A DNA stretch of 64,000 bases from Roseateles sp. SL47 (GTDB taxonomy: Bacteria; Pseudomonadota; Gammaproteobacteria; Burkholderiales; Burkholderiaceae_C). This document shows positions 9,743-17,359 of the stretch, piece after piece; the stretch's first letter is position 1, and the number at the start of each line of letters is the position of its first letter. The notes below the pieces were generated by a model that searched no databases, had not been told where the DNA came from, and worked only from the letters and a program-made list of their open reading frames with translations. The stretch is taken from contig NZ_CP113068.1 in the NCBI RefSeq assembly GCF_026625885.1, positions 2,480,001-2,544,000 of the forward strand, given 5' to 3'. A program made the position numbers and the translations under genes.

Positions 9743-9814
9743 CGTCCGCCCGCTACACTCGTCCCCTTATTGCATTACTGAACAGCGTCCGACCGCCGCT
9801 GCTCCGCCACGTCC

Positions 9815-10228
9815 ATGGCCGGCCTCGACTCTTCCTCCCCGCTTCCCACCGACATCGTCGTCCACCAGCAGTCCAAGGTGCTGGAGCTGGCGTTTACGGA
9901 CGGTGCGCGTTTTCGTATCCCCTTCGAGCTGATGCGCGTCTGCAGCCCCTCGGCGGAAGTGCAGGGCCATGGCCCCGGCCAGGAAGTGCTGCAGACCGGC
10001 AAACGCGACGTGCAGATCGTTGCGGTGCAGCAGGTCGGTCACTACGCCTTGCAGCCGCTGTTCTCCGACGGCCATGAAAGCGGCCTGTTCACCTGGGCCT
10101 ATCTCTATCAGCTGGGGCGGGACCAGGATCAACTGATGCGCGACTATGAAGCGCGCCTGGCCGCCGCCGGCCTGGACCGTGACGCGCCCATGCCCGAGAA
10201 GAGCGGCCACGGCTGCAGCAGCCACTGA
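9815..10228 (+). CDS. DUF971 protein (gamma-butyrobetaine hydroxylase-like N-terminal domain)
   Basis: Protein of 137 residues made of a single DUF971 domain, the small beta domain also found at the N-terminus of gamma-butyrobetaine hydroxylases. The [18 protein letters not shown] segment near residues 26-43 is typical. Stand-alone DUF971 proteins next to ubiE are common in Burkholderiales; their role is unknown, with iron-sulfur or ubiquinone-related functions suggested by context only. The C-terminus ends in GCSSH. A TACACT -10-like element lies at 9754-9759. ubiE follows 31 bp later, so co-transcription is likely. Confidence 0.88.
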   Translation: MAGLDSSSPLPTDIVVHQQSKVLELAFTDGARFRIPFELMRVCSPSAEVQGHGPGQEVLQTGKRDVQIVAVQQVGHYALQPLFSDGHESGLFTWAYLYQLGRDQDQLMRDYEARLAAAGLDRDAPMPEKSGHGCSSH

Positions 10229-10259
10229 TCTCCCCAGCACATTTCCAGCAGGATCCGCC

Positions 10260-10991
10260 ATGAGCTCCACCCACTTCGGTTTCGAGACCGTTGACGAAAC
10301 CCAGAAGGCCCGCCGTGTGCGCGGCGTTTTCGATTCGGTCGCGTCGCGCTACGACGTGATGAACGACCTGATGTCCATGGGCCTGCACCGCGCCTGGAAG
10401 GCCTACACCGTGGCCGTGGCCAACCTCAAGGCTGGCGACAAGGTGCTGGACATTGCCGGTGGCACCGGTGACCTGGCCCGCGCATTCGCCAAGAAGGTGG
10501 GCGAGCGCGGCATGGTGGTGCATACCGACATCAACGAGGCGATGTTGCGCACCGGTCGCGAGCGTCTGCTGGATGAAGGTCTGGTGTTGCCCACCAACCT
10601 GTGCGACGCCGAGGCGCTGCCCTACAAGGACAACACCTTCGACCTCGTCTCGGTGGCCTTCGGCCTGCGCAACATGACCCACAAGGACAAGGCCCTGGCC
10701 GAAATGTGCCGCGTGCTGCGTCCGGGGGGCCGCCTGCTGGTGCTGGAGTTCTCGCGCGTGGCCGAGCCGCTGCGCAAGCCCTACGACTGGTATTCGTTCA
10801 AGGTGCTGCCGCGCCTGGGCCAGCTCATCGCCGGTGATGCGGACAGCTACCGCTACCTGGCCGAGTCCATTCGCATGCACCCGGCCCAGGCCGAGCTCAA
10901 GGCCCTGATGAAGACGGCAGGGTTCGGGCATGTGGACGTCCACAACCTGACCGGCGGCGTGGTCGCCTTGCATGTCGGTATCAAATGCTGA
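10260..10991 (+). CDS. ubiE: Ubiquinone/menaquinone biosynthesis C-methyltransferase UbiE
   Basis: Class I SAM-dependent methyltransferase of 243 residues that C-methylates the 2-polyprenyl-benzoquinol ring (and demethylmenaquinol where present). UbiE signatures are clear: the N-terminal [18 protein letters not shown], the SAM-binding [12 protein letters not shown], and [20 protein letters not shown]. It follows DUF971. In related genomes a Tim44-like gene, ubiJ and ubiB usually follow directly; here ubiJ-ubiB lie about 38 kb further on, after the exopolysaccharide locus. Confidence 0.96.
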   Translation: MSSTHFGFETVDETQKARRVRGVFDSVASRYDVMNDLMSMGLHRAWKAYTVAVANLKAGDKVLDIAGGTGDLARAFAKKVGERGMVVHTDINEAMLRTGRERLLDEGLVLPTNLCDAEALPYKDNTFDLVSVAFGLRNMTHKDKALAEMCRVLRPGGRLLVLEFSRVAEPLRKPYDWYSFKVLPRLGQLIAGDADSYRYLAESIRMHPAQAELKALMKTAGFGHVDVHNLTGGVVALHVGIKC

Positions 10992-11000
10992 TGGCTTGTC

Positions 11001-11048
11001 GCAGTCGTAAATAAACGCGACTGCTGTTTCCTGGCGCGGGAGCGCCAG
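11001..11048 (+). terminator. Two consecutive hairpins after ubiE
   Basis: Hairpin 1 has a 7-bp stem GCAGTCG / CGACTGC (11001-11007 and 11018-11024) followed by TGTTTC. Hairpin 2 is CTGGCGC-GGGA-GCGCCAG (11031-11048). Neither has a strong T-run, so termination is plausible but not certain. Confidence 0.4.
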
Positions 11049-11144
11049 CAAGCGCCCACCACCGGTCGGCGCCATCCCCCAGAAGGCGGTCCCCGACGAC
11101 ATTTCGGGCGCTGTGCAACCCCCGTTCTTCCTCTTGCCCGCTCG

Positions 11145-11170
11145 GGCCCCCCTCGATCAAGGGGGCCTTT
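11145..11170 (+). terminator. Hairpin followed by a short T-run
   Basis: Stem GGCCCCC (11145-11151) pairs with GGGGGCC (11161-11167) and is followed by TTT. It lies between ubiE and epsD and probably insulates the two transcription units. Confidence 0.5.
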
Positions 11171-11358
11171 GGCTGGTACCCGGCGGGGGCGGGAGTCATT
11201 CTTGCTATGGACCCACCTAGTCTCGGGAGTGAGGGGGTCCGATCCGCATGGAATCAGGGTTTTCCGTCATGGCGCACGGCTACACTCGCCGCTCACGTGA
11301 GAGCGTGGGTCGCCCCGTGAGGGTCGCCGGGACTTGCATAACAACGAGAGTCGAAGCC

Positions 11359-12336
11359 ATGAACTTGAAGAGAAAGCGGTTCAACTGCAACGGATTTCGG
11401 ATGGCGGGCCTGACGGCCGCCACCGTGGTGGCGATCGGGCTCGCCGCCTGTGGCGGCGGCAGTGGCGCAAAGGCATCGCAGACCGCTGCGAAGGTGAACA
11501 AGGAAGAGATTACCGTTCATCAGATCAACTATGTTCTGCAGCGTCAGCCCAATCTGAAGAAGGAGCAGGTGGAGCCGGCTTCGCGCCAGATTCTGGAGCG
11601 TCTGATTGATCAGGAATTGCTGGTGCAAAAGGCCCAGGACCTGAAGCTCGATCGGGACCCCCGCGTGGTGCAACAGATCGAAACCGCCAAGCGCGAAATC
11701 ATCGCGCGGGCCTATGCTGAACGCATCGGTGAAAAGGCGGCCAAGCCGACCGATGCGGACATCAGCAAATACTTCAATGAGAACCCGGCACTCTTTACCG
11801 AACGCCGTGTCTACAACGTCCAGGAACTGAACATCGAGGTCAAGCCGGAGCAGGTGGCGGATGTCCGCGCCCGTCTGGAAGAGGCCAAGACCCTGACCGA
11901 CTTTGTGGAGTACCTCAAGAGCAGCGACATCAAGTTCGTGGGCACGCAATCGGTGCGTGCCGCCGAACAGGTGGCGGCCAACAGCCTGCGGGTGCTGTCC
12001 CAGATGAAGGATGGCCAGCACTTCGCGGCCCCCACGCCCAACGGGTTGATGGTGATCTATCTGGCGGGGTCGCGTCTGCAACCGGTCACGCTGGAGCAGG
12101 CGCGTCCGGCCATCGAGAGCTTCCTGCTGGGCCAGCGCCGCATGGAGCTGATTTCGCGCGATGTGAAGACCATGCGCGAGAACGCCAAGATTGAATACGT
12201 GGGCAAGTTCGCCGAAGCCGCCGCTTCGTCGCCGACGCCCACGCCGGCGCTGACGCCAGACCCCGTCACCGAGCCGGCCTCCAGCGCCACGGGCTTGGAC
12301 CACAACAGCATTTCGAAGGGCTTGGGTATCAAATGA
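11359..12336 (+). CDS. epsD: EpsD family peptidyl-prolyl isomerase-like lipoprotein
   Basis: Protein of 325 residues. A lipoprotein signal peptide ends in LAAC (lipidated Cys31). A SurA/parvulin-type chaperone N-domain (about 45-150) follows, then a degenerate PPIC-like region (about 165-260) and a Pro/Thr-rich C-terminal tail. It belongs to the EpsD family that accompanies XrtB exopolysaccharide loci. It probably assists folding or assembly of secretion components in the periplasm; isomerase activity is not assured. It is the first gene of the eps operon, and its stop overlaps the epsE start (ATGA). The ATG at 11359 is used because the signal peptide starts there. Confidence 0.88.
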   Translation: MNLKRKRFNCNGFRMAGLTAATVVAIGLAACGGGSGAKASQTAAKVNKEEITVHQINYVLQRQPNLKKEQVEPASRQILERLIDQELLVQKAQDLKLDRDPRVVQQIETAKREIIARAYAERIGEKAAKPTDADISKYFNENPALFTERRVYNVQELNIEVKPEQVADVRARLEEAKTLTDFVEYLKSSDIKFVGTQSVRAAEQVAANSLRVLSQMKDGQHFAAPTPNGLMVIYLAGSRLQPVTLEQARPAIESFLLGQRRMELISRDVKTMRENAKIEYVGKFAEAAASSPTPTPALTPDPVTEPASSATGLDHNSISKGLGIK

Positions 12337-13226
12337 GCAAGATCCAGACGCGCAATTTCCTGAAGCCCCTGGCCGTCGGCACCCTGGCGGTGCTGCTGTC
12401 GGTGAGCGCCCTGGCGCAGACGGGCGGCGCCGGCCGCGTGGCGCCGGCCTCACCCGCCACAGTGCAACCGGCGCCGGTGGGCCTGGTCTCGGGCGCCACG
12501 GCGGAATACCGCCTCGGTTCCGGTGATGCCATCCGCATCAGCGTCTTCCAGAACCCGGACATGACCCTGGAGACCCGGGTGTCTGAAGCCGGCACCATTT
12601 CCTTCCCGCTGCTGGGCACGGTGCGCGTGGGGGGGCTGTCCATCAGCGAAGCCGAGAACCGCATTGCCGAAGGCCTGCGCAAGGGCAACTTCGTCAAGCA
12701 GCCGCAGGTCAGCATCCTGGTGATGAAGGTCACCGGCAACCAGGCCAGCGTGCTGGGCGCGGTGAACCAGCCGGGCCGGTATCCGCTGGAACTGGCCGAC
12801 ACCCGCCTGACCGACCTGCTGGCCAACGCCCGCGGCGTGGCCGCCTCGGGCGGTGACCTGCTGGTGGTGTCCGGCCAGCGCGGCGGCAAGCCCTTCCGCA
12901 TGGAAGTGGACCTGCCCACGCTGTTCGGCCCGAATGGCCGCGAACAGGACATCATCATCCAGAACGGCGATGTGCTGTGGGTGGACCGCTTCCCTCTGGT
13001 CTACATCTATGGTGAAGTTCAGAAACCGGGGCAGATCCGCCTGGAGCGCGGCATGACGCTGCTGCAGGGCCTGGCCGCAGGGGGCGGCTTGACGCTGCGC
13101 GGCACCGACCGTGGCATCCGTGTGCACCGCAAGGGGCCGGACGGCAAGGTGCAGGAACTGAAGCCCGCCATGGATGAAGCGCTGAAGGACGGCGACGTCA
13201 TCTTCGTGCGCGAAAGCCTGTTCTGA
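12333..13226 (+). CDS. epsE: Polysaccharide export protein EpsE (Wza-like OPX)
   Basis: Outer-membrane polysaccharide export protein of 297 residues. It has a Sec signal peptide (about 1-29, cleavage after ALA), a Poly_export domain (about 50-130, starting at YRLGSGDAIRISVFQNPD) and SLBB soluble-ligand-binding repeats (about 135-290). It is the periplasmic/outer-membrane channel partner of EpsF/EpsG. No lipobox cysteine is present, unlike Wza of E. coli, which is normal for the EpsE subfamily. Start and stop are tightly packed with epsD and epsF. Confidence 0.92.
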   Translation: MSKIQTRNFLKPLAVGTLAVLLSVSALAQTGGAGRVAPASPATVQPAPVGLVSGATAEYRLGSGDAIRISVFQNPDMTLETRVSEAGTISFPLLGTVRVGGLSISEAENRIAEGLRKGNFVKQPQVSILVMKVTGNQASVLGAVNQPGRYPLELADTRLTDLLANARGVAASGGDLLVVSGQRGGKPFRMEVDLPTLFGPNGREQDIIIQNGDVLWVDRFPLVYIYGEVQKPGQIRLERGMTLLQGLAAGGGLTLRGTDRGIRVHRKGPDGKVQELKPAMDEALKDGDVIFVRESLF

Positions 13227-13253
13227 TTCGGTGACCCGGCGAAGGAGTGAGTC

Positions 13254-14669
13254 GTGACGCCCAGCAAGTTGATTTCCATCATCCGGGCTCGTTGGTCGCT
13301 GGTGCTGTTGGTGGTGGTTCTGACCACGCTGACCGCGCTCGGCGTCAGCCTGTCGATGAAGCCGAAGTATGTGGCCGCTGCGTCGGTGCTCATCGACGCC
13401 AAGCCTGATCCGATTTCGGCGCTGATCTATCCCGGCCTGGCTTCGCCGTCCTACATGAACACCCAGGTGGACGTGATTGCCAGCGATCGTGTGGCGCTGC
13501 GGGTGGTGAAGGACATGAAGCTGGCCGACAACCCGGACGTGCGCCAGCAATGGATGGCGGCCACCAACGGGCAGGGCACCATCGAGCAGTGGCTGGCGGC
13601 CGGCCTGCGCGGCAACATGGAGGTCAAGCCCTCCAAAGAAAGCAACGTGCTGGAGGTGAGCTACAAGTCACCGCAGGCGGATACCGCTGCGCTGCTGGCC
13701 AATGCCTTTGTCCGGGCCTATGTGGGCACCACGCTGGAACTGCGTGTGGACCCGGCCCGTCAGTACGCCGGTTATTTCGAGCAGCAGTCCAAGGCCGCAT
13801 TGGACAAGCTGGAGTCCGCCAAGACCAAGCTCTCCGCCTATGAGCGCGAGCACGGCATCCTGGCCACCGATGAGCGCATGGATATTGAAAGCAGCCGGCT
13901 CTCCGAGCTGTCCTCGCAGCTGGTGGCCGTGCAGTCGGTGACCGCCGAGTCCAACAGCCGCCAGGGCGCCGCCGCCCGAGGCAGCGACACGCTGCCGGAC
14001 GTGCTGGCCAACCCGGTGGTGTCGTCGCTCAAGGGTGAACTGAGCCGTTCGGAAGCACGGCTGCAGGAACTCAGCACCCGATATGGGGACGCCCACCCGC
14101 AGGTGATCGAAGCCAAGGCGTCGGTGGCGGATCTGCGCGCCAAGATGGCGACGGAAATCCGCCGTGTCACCGGTGCCGTCGGTGTCACCAACACCATCAA
14201 CCGCCAGCGGGAATCGGACATCCGCAACGCCCTGGAAGCCCAACGCCAGAAGGTGATGAAGCTCAAGGAAGCGCGTGACGAAGCCGCCGGCCTGATCCGT
14301 GAAGTCGACAGCGCCCAGCGCGCCTACGACAGCATCGCCGCCCGCCTGACCCAGACCAATCTGGAAAGCCAGAGCACGCAGAGCAATGTGAGCATCCTCA
14401 CCGAGGCCACCGCACCTCTGCGGCCAGCCTCGCCCCGTGTTGGCCTGAACACCGCCCTGGCCTTTGTGGCCGGCCTGGTGCTGGCCATCGGCATGGCGCT
14501 GCTGCTGGAAATGCGTGACCGCAAGATCCGCGATGCCGACGACGTCATGGCCTTGCTGCAGATTCCGATGCTGGGTGTGCTGCCGGCGCCCAACAAGCGG
14601 CCCCACAAGGCACTGCCGGCGGCTGAACGCCGCCTGCTGGGCCATGCCACCAGCAGAGGAGCGGCTTGA
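13254..14669 (+). CDS. epsF: Chain length determinant protein EpsF (Wzz-like)
   Basis: Polysaccharide co-polymerase of 471 residues. A Wzz domain with a first membrane helix (about 15-33) is followed by a large periplasmic coiled-coil region (about 170-390, with the GNVR-like APLRPASPRVGLN segment before the second helix) and a second membrane helix (about 400-420). A short cytoplasmic tail ends it. It sets polymer length together with the EpsG kinase. The GTG start is preceded by GAAGGAG at a good distance. The stop overlaps the epsG start (TGATG). Confidence 0.92.
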   Translation: MTPSKLISIIRARWSLVLLVVVLTTLTALGVSLSMKPKYVAAASVLIDAKPDPISALIYPGLASPSYMNTQVDVIASDRVALRVVKDMKLADNPDVRQQWMAATNGQGTIEQWLAAGLRGNMEVKPSKESNVLEVSYKSPQADTAALLANAFVRAYVGTTLELRVDPARQYAGYFEQQSKAALDKLESAKTKLSAYEREHGILATDERMDIESSRLSELSSQLVAVQSVTAESNSRQGAAARGSDTLPDVLANPVVSSLKGELSRSEARLQELSTRYGDAHPQVIEAKASVADLRAKMATEIRRVTGAVGVTNTINRQRESDIRNALEAQRQKVMKLKEARDEAAGLIREVDSAQRAYDSIAARLTQTNLESQSTQSNVSILTEATAPLRPASPRVGLNTALAFVAGLVLAIGMALLLEMRDRKIRDADDVMALLQIPMLGVLPAPNKRPHKALPAAERRLLGHATSRGAA

Positions 14670-15583
14670 TGTCTGACCTGAAGGAACCCCTCCACTACGC
14701 CTCCAGCAAACCCGTGGACGCCCAGACGACCAAACCCAGCGCCGGCCTGCATGACCGGTCCATCGGCGCGATCATTGCCGAAACCCGCAACCTCAGCGCC
14801 GATCAGGTGGAACGCGTGCTGCAGTACCAGCGCGAGCGCGGCATCCGCTTCGGCGAAGCTGCCGTGGCACTGGGGTATGCAAATGCGGAAGATGTGCTGG
14901 AAGCGCTGTCCAAGCAGTTCCACTATCCCTACGCCGCCAGCGAGCGCAAGACCCGCAGCCCGGAGCTGGTGGCCCTGAACCAGCCGTTTTCGTCCCAGGC
15001 GGAAGTCTTCCGCGGCATCCGCAGCCAGATCATGATGCGGCTGTACCGGGAAGGGGAGCCGCGCCGGGCGCTGGCCGTCATCAGCCCGGACACCATGGAC
15101 GGCAAGAGCTACTTCACCGCCAACCTGGCCGTCACGCTGGCGCAACTGGGTGGCCGTACGCTGCTGGTGGATGCGGACCTGCGCCGCCCCCGCCAGCATG
15201 AGATTTTTGACGTCACCAACCAGGCCGGTTTGTCGTCGATCCTGTCGGGACGCAGCGAACCTCGTGTCATCCAGCAGGTCGAGGGCATGAACAGCCTGTT
15301 CGTGCTGCCGGTGGGCGCGGTGCCGCCCAACCCGGTGGAACTGCTGGAACGTCCGGCCTTCGGCATGCTGATGCGTGAGCTGGCCGGCAAGTTCGACCAT
15401 GTGGTGGTGGACACCTCCGCCGCCCTGTATGGCGCGGACGCCTCCATCGTGGCATCCCGCTGCGGCGCGGCGCTGGTGCTGGCCCGTCAGGACCGCTCGC
15501 GTGTGCTGGCCCTGCAGGAACTCACCGACAGCCTGGACGGTATCAACACCACGCTGTTGGGCACCGTCATGAACCAGTACTGA
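14669..15583 (+). CDS. epsG: Chain length determinant tyrosine kinase EpsG
   Basis: Cytoplasmic bacterial tyrosine autokinase of the EpsG family, 304 residues, partner of EpsF. Residues 30-90 form a MshEN/GspE-N-like helical module. Walker A is the degenerate SPDTMDGKS (139-147), which keeps GKS but lacks the first glycine, and Walker A' is LLVDADLRRPR (165-175). The usual C-terminal tyrosine cluster is absent; only the final residue is Tyr. Length control by autophosphorylation is inferred from the family. ATG 14669 is preferred to TTG 14666. Confidence 0.9.
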   Translation: MSDLKEPLHYASSKPVDAQTTKPSAGLHDRSIGAIIAETRNLSADQVERVLQYQRERGIRFGEAAVALGYANAEDVLEALSKQFHYPYAASERKTRSPELVALNQPFSSQAEVFRGIRSQIMMRLYREGEPRRALAVISPDTMDGKSYFTANLAVTLAQLGGRTLLVDADLRRPRQHEIFDVTNQAGLSSILSGRSEPRVIQQVEGMNSLFVLPVGAVPPNPVELLERPAFGMLMRELAGKFDHVVVDTSAALYGADASIVASRCGAALVLARQDRSRVLALQELTDSLDGINTTLLGTVMNQY

Positions 15584-15667
15584 TCAAGGGCCGGAGAGCC
15601 GCAACGCTTGCCGAGGGGCCTCACCCGTGGGGGGCGGTCCGGTCTTGTCGCCTTTGCAGGGATTCCA

Positions 15668-16606
15668 GTGAAAGTCATGTCGCGTAATGTCCTCCCCGGC
15701 GACCCGGGCCGGTTGGTGCTCCGGTTCGGGCCGTTCTGGGCTGCCAATCGCCTGGTGCTGGTGCTGCTGGCCCTGGGGCTGGCGGCCATGTATGTCCCCA
15801 CCATCGTGGACTTCATGCACGGCCCCTGGCGCGGTGACCGCAACAGCCACGGGCCGATCGTGATGGCGCTGTCGGCCTGGTACTTCTACTTCCAGACCCG
15901 CCGTCTGGCGCAGCAGGGGGAGCGCTTCGAGCCGCGGCCCGCACCGGTGCTGGGCTGGCTGGTGCTGCTGAGCGGTGCGGCGCTGTATGTGCTGGGACGT
16001 TCGCAATCCCTGGCGCTGCTGGAAATGGGTTCGCTGCTGCCGGTGCTGCTGGGTGTCGCCCTGCTGCTGCTCGGGCCGGCCATTGCCAAGCGCTACTGGT
16101 TTGCGTTTTTCCTGCTGCTGTTTGCGGTGCCGCTGCCCGCGTCCATCGTGGACGTGATCACCCAGCCGATGAAGCTGGCGGCGTCCTGGGGCGCGGAACA
16201 GCTGATGTACCACCTGGGCTATCCGGTGGCGCGGTCGGGCGTGATCCTGCAGATCGGTTCTTATCAACTGATGGTGGCCGATGCCTGCGCCGGCCTGAAT
16301 TCCCTGTTCACGCTGGAAGCGCTTGGCCTGCTCTACATGAATGTGGTGCGCCATGAATCGGTGTTCCGCAACTTCACGCTGGCCGTGCTGATCGTGCCGA
16401 TCTCCTTTTCGTCCAACGTGATCCGCATCCTGATCCTGGCCTTGCTCACCTACTACTTCGGCGACGACGTGGGGCAGGGCTTCATGCACGAGTTCTCGGG
16501 CATGGCGCTGTTCCTGACGGCGCTGATGCTGATCGTGCTCACGGACAGCCTGCTGCGCGTGCTGTCGCAGCGGGTGGAACGCCTGCGTGGCAAGGAGGCC
16601 GCATGA
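15668..16606 (+). CDS. xrtB: Exosortase B (XrtB)
   Basis: Polytopic inner-membrane cysteine protease/transpeptidase of the exosortase family, about 312 residues with roughly eight helices. The catalytic triad is visible: Cys207 in ADACAGLNSL, Arg253 in FSSNVIRI and His274 in FMHEFSG. Exosortases cleave C-terminal PEP-CTERM sorting signals and move the protein to the cell surface. Subtype B (EpsH of methanolan loci) is inferred from the epsDEFG and epsI neighbours. GTG 15668 has AGGGA 6-7 nt upstream; ATG 15677 is the alternative. No PEP-CTERM protein is seen in this window. Confidence 0.92.
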   Translation: MKVMSRNVLPGDPGRLVLRFGPFWAANRLVLVLLALGLAAMYVPTIVDFMHGPWRGDRNSHGPIVMALSAWYFYFQTRRLAQQGERFEPRPAPVLGWLVLLSGAALYVLGRSQSLALLEMGSLLPVLLGVALLLLGPAIAKRYWFAFFLLLFAVPLPASIVDVITQPMKLAASWGAEQLMYHLGYPVARSGVILQIGSYQLMVADACAGLNSLFTLEALGLLYMNVVRHESVFRNFTLAVLIVPISFSSNVIRILILALLTYYFGDDVGQGFMHEFSGMALFLTALMLIVLTDSLLRVLSQRVERLRGKEAA

Positions 16607-17340
16607 ACACGTCCAGCGCTCATCTGCCCGGTCCGGCCGCGCGCGTGCCGCATCTGTCGCTGTACTCGGCCCTCATGGGCCTGGTGGTGATGGTGGCGGC
16701 TGCCGCCTGCGCCTGGCTGGCCACGCCCCGTCTGCAGGCCATCAGTGCCGCTCCCAGCCTGGACGCCACCGTGCCCAAGGCCTTTGGCGACTGGCGTGTG
16801 GTGGCGGACGCCACCACCCAGGTGGATGTGTCGCAGGGTGTGGAGACGGTGCAGGAGCAGCCTTATGACCAGACGGTCATGCGCACCTATGCCAACAGCC
16901 GTGGCGACCAGATCATGGTGGCCCTGGCCTGGGGCGAACGCCAGCGCCAGGATGTGAAGGTGCACCGGCCGGAGGTCTGTTACCCCGCCCAGGGGTTTGC
17001 CATCCGCCAGATTGGCGACGGCCCTGCCATCAGCACCAGCGGCCGCGCGTCGCCGGTGCCCACGACACAGATCCTCACCGAGGCCCGGGGCGGCGGTTTC
17101 GAGGCGGTTCGTTACTGGATCCGCATCGGCAACAGGTATGGTGGCGATGGTCTGCAGGCCCGCTGGTACATCCTCCAGGAAGGCTTCCAAGGCCGCATTC
17201 CGGATGGTGTGCTGGTGCGTGTGTCGCAGCGCCTGTCGCGCGAGGATGCGGCACCGGCCTCGCAGGCCTTGATGGAAGCCTTCCTGCAGGAGATGGTGGC
17301 GGCGGTGCCGGCAGGCTCGCGCGGCCTGCTGGTGCGCTGA
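16603..17340 (+). CDS. epsI: Exosortase-associated protein EpsI
   Basis: EpsI-family protein of 245 residues that always accompanies exosortases. It has an N-terminal membrane anchor (about 22-45) and an extracytoplasmic domain with the family segments LDATVPKAFGDWRVV and VKVHRPEVCYPAQGF, the latter carrying the conserved Cys. Its biochemical role is unknown; it may help XrtB or polysaccharide export. It is coupled to xrtB by an ATGA overlap. Confidence 0.9.
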   Translation: MNTSSAHLPGPAARVPHLSLYSALMGLVVMVAAAACAWLATPRLQAISAAPSLDATVPKAFGDWRVVADATTQVDVSQGVETVQEQPYDQTVMRTYANSRGDQIMVALAWGERQRQDVKVHRPEVCYPAQGFAIRQIGDGPAISTSGRASPVPTTQILTEARGGGFEAVRYWIRIGNRYGGDGLQARWYILQEGFQGRIPDGVLVRVSQRLSREDAAPASQALMEAFLQEMVAAVPAGSRGLLVR

Positions 17341-17359
17341 GGCCGGCCGGGACAGACGG

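Larger units (their letters stand above)
10992..11358. other. Intergenic region between ubiE and the eps operon
   Basis: 367 bp without a supported gene. The left half holds three hairpins (listed separately). The right half probably holds the eps promoter: a TACACT -10-like hexamer at 11281-11286 with only a weak TTTTCC upstream, and a perfect 10-bp dyad CTCACGTGAG at 11292-11301, about 58 bp before epsD, which could be an operator. Confidence 0.5.
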
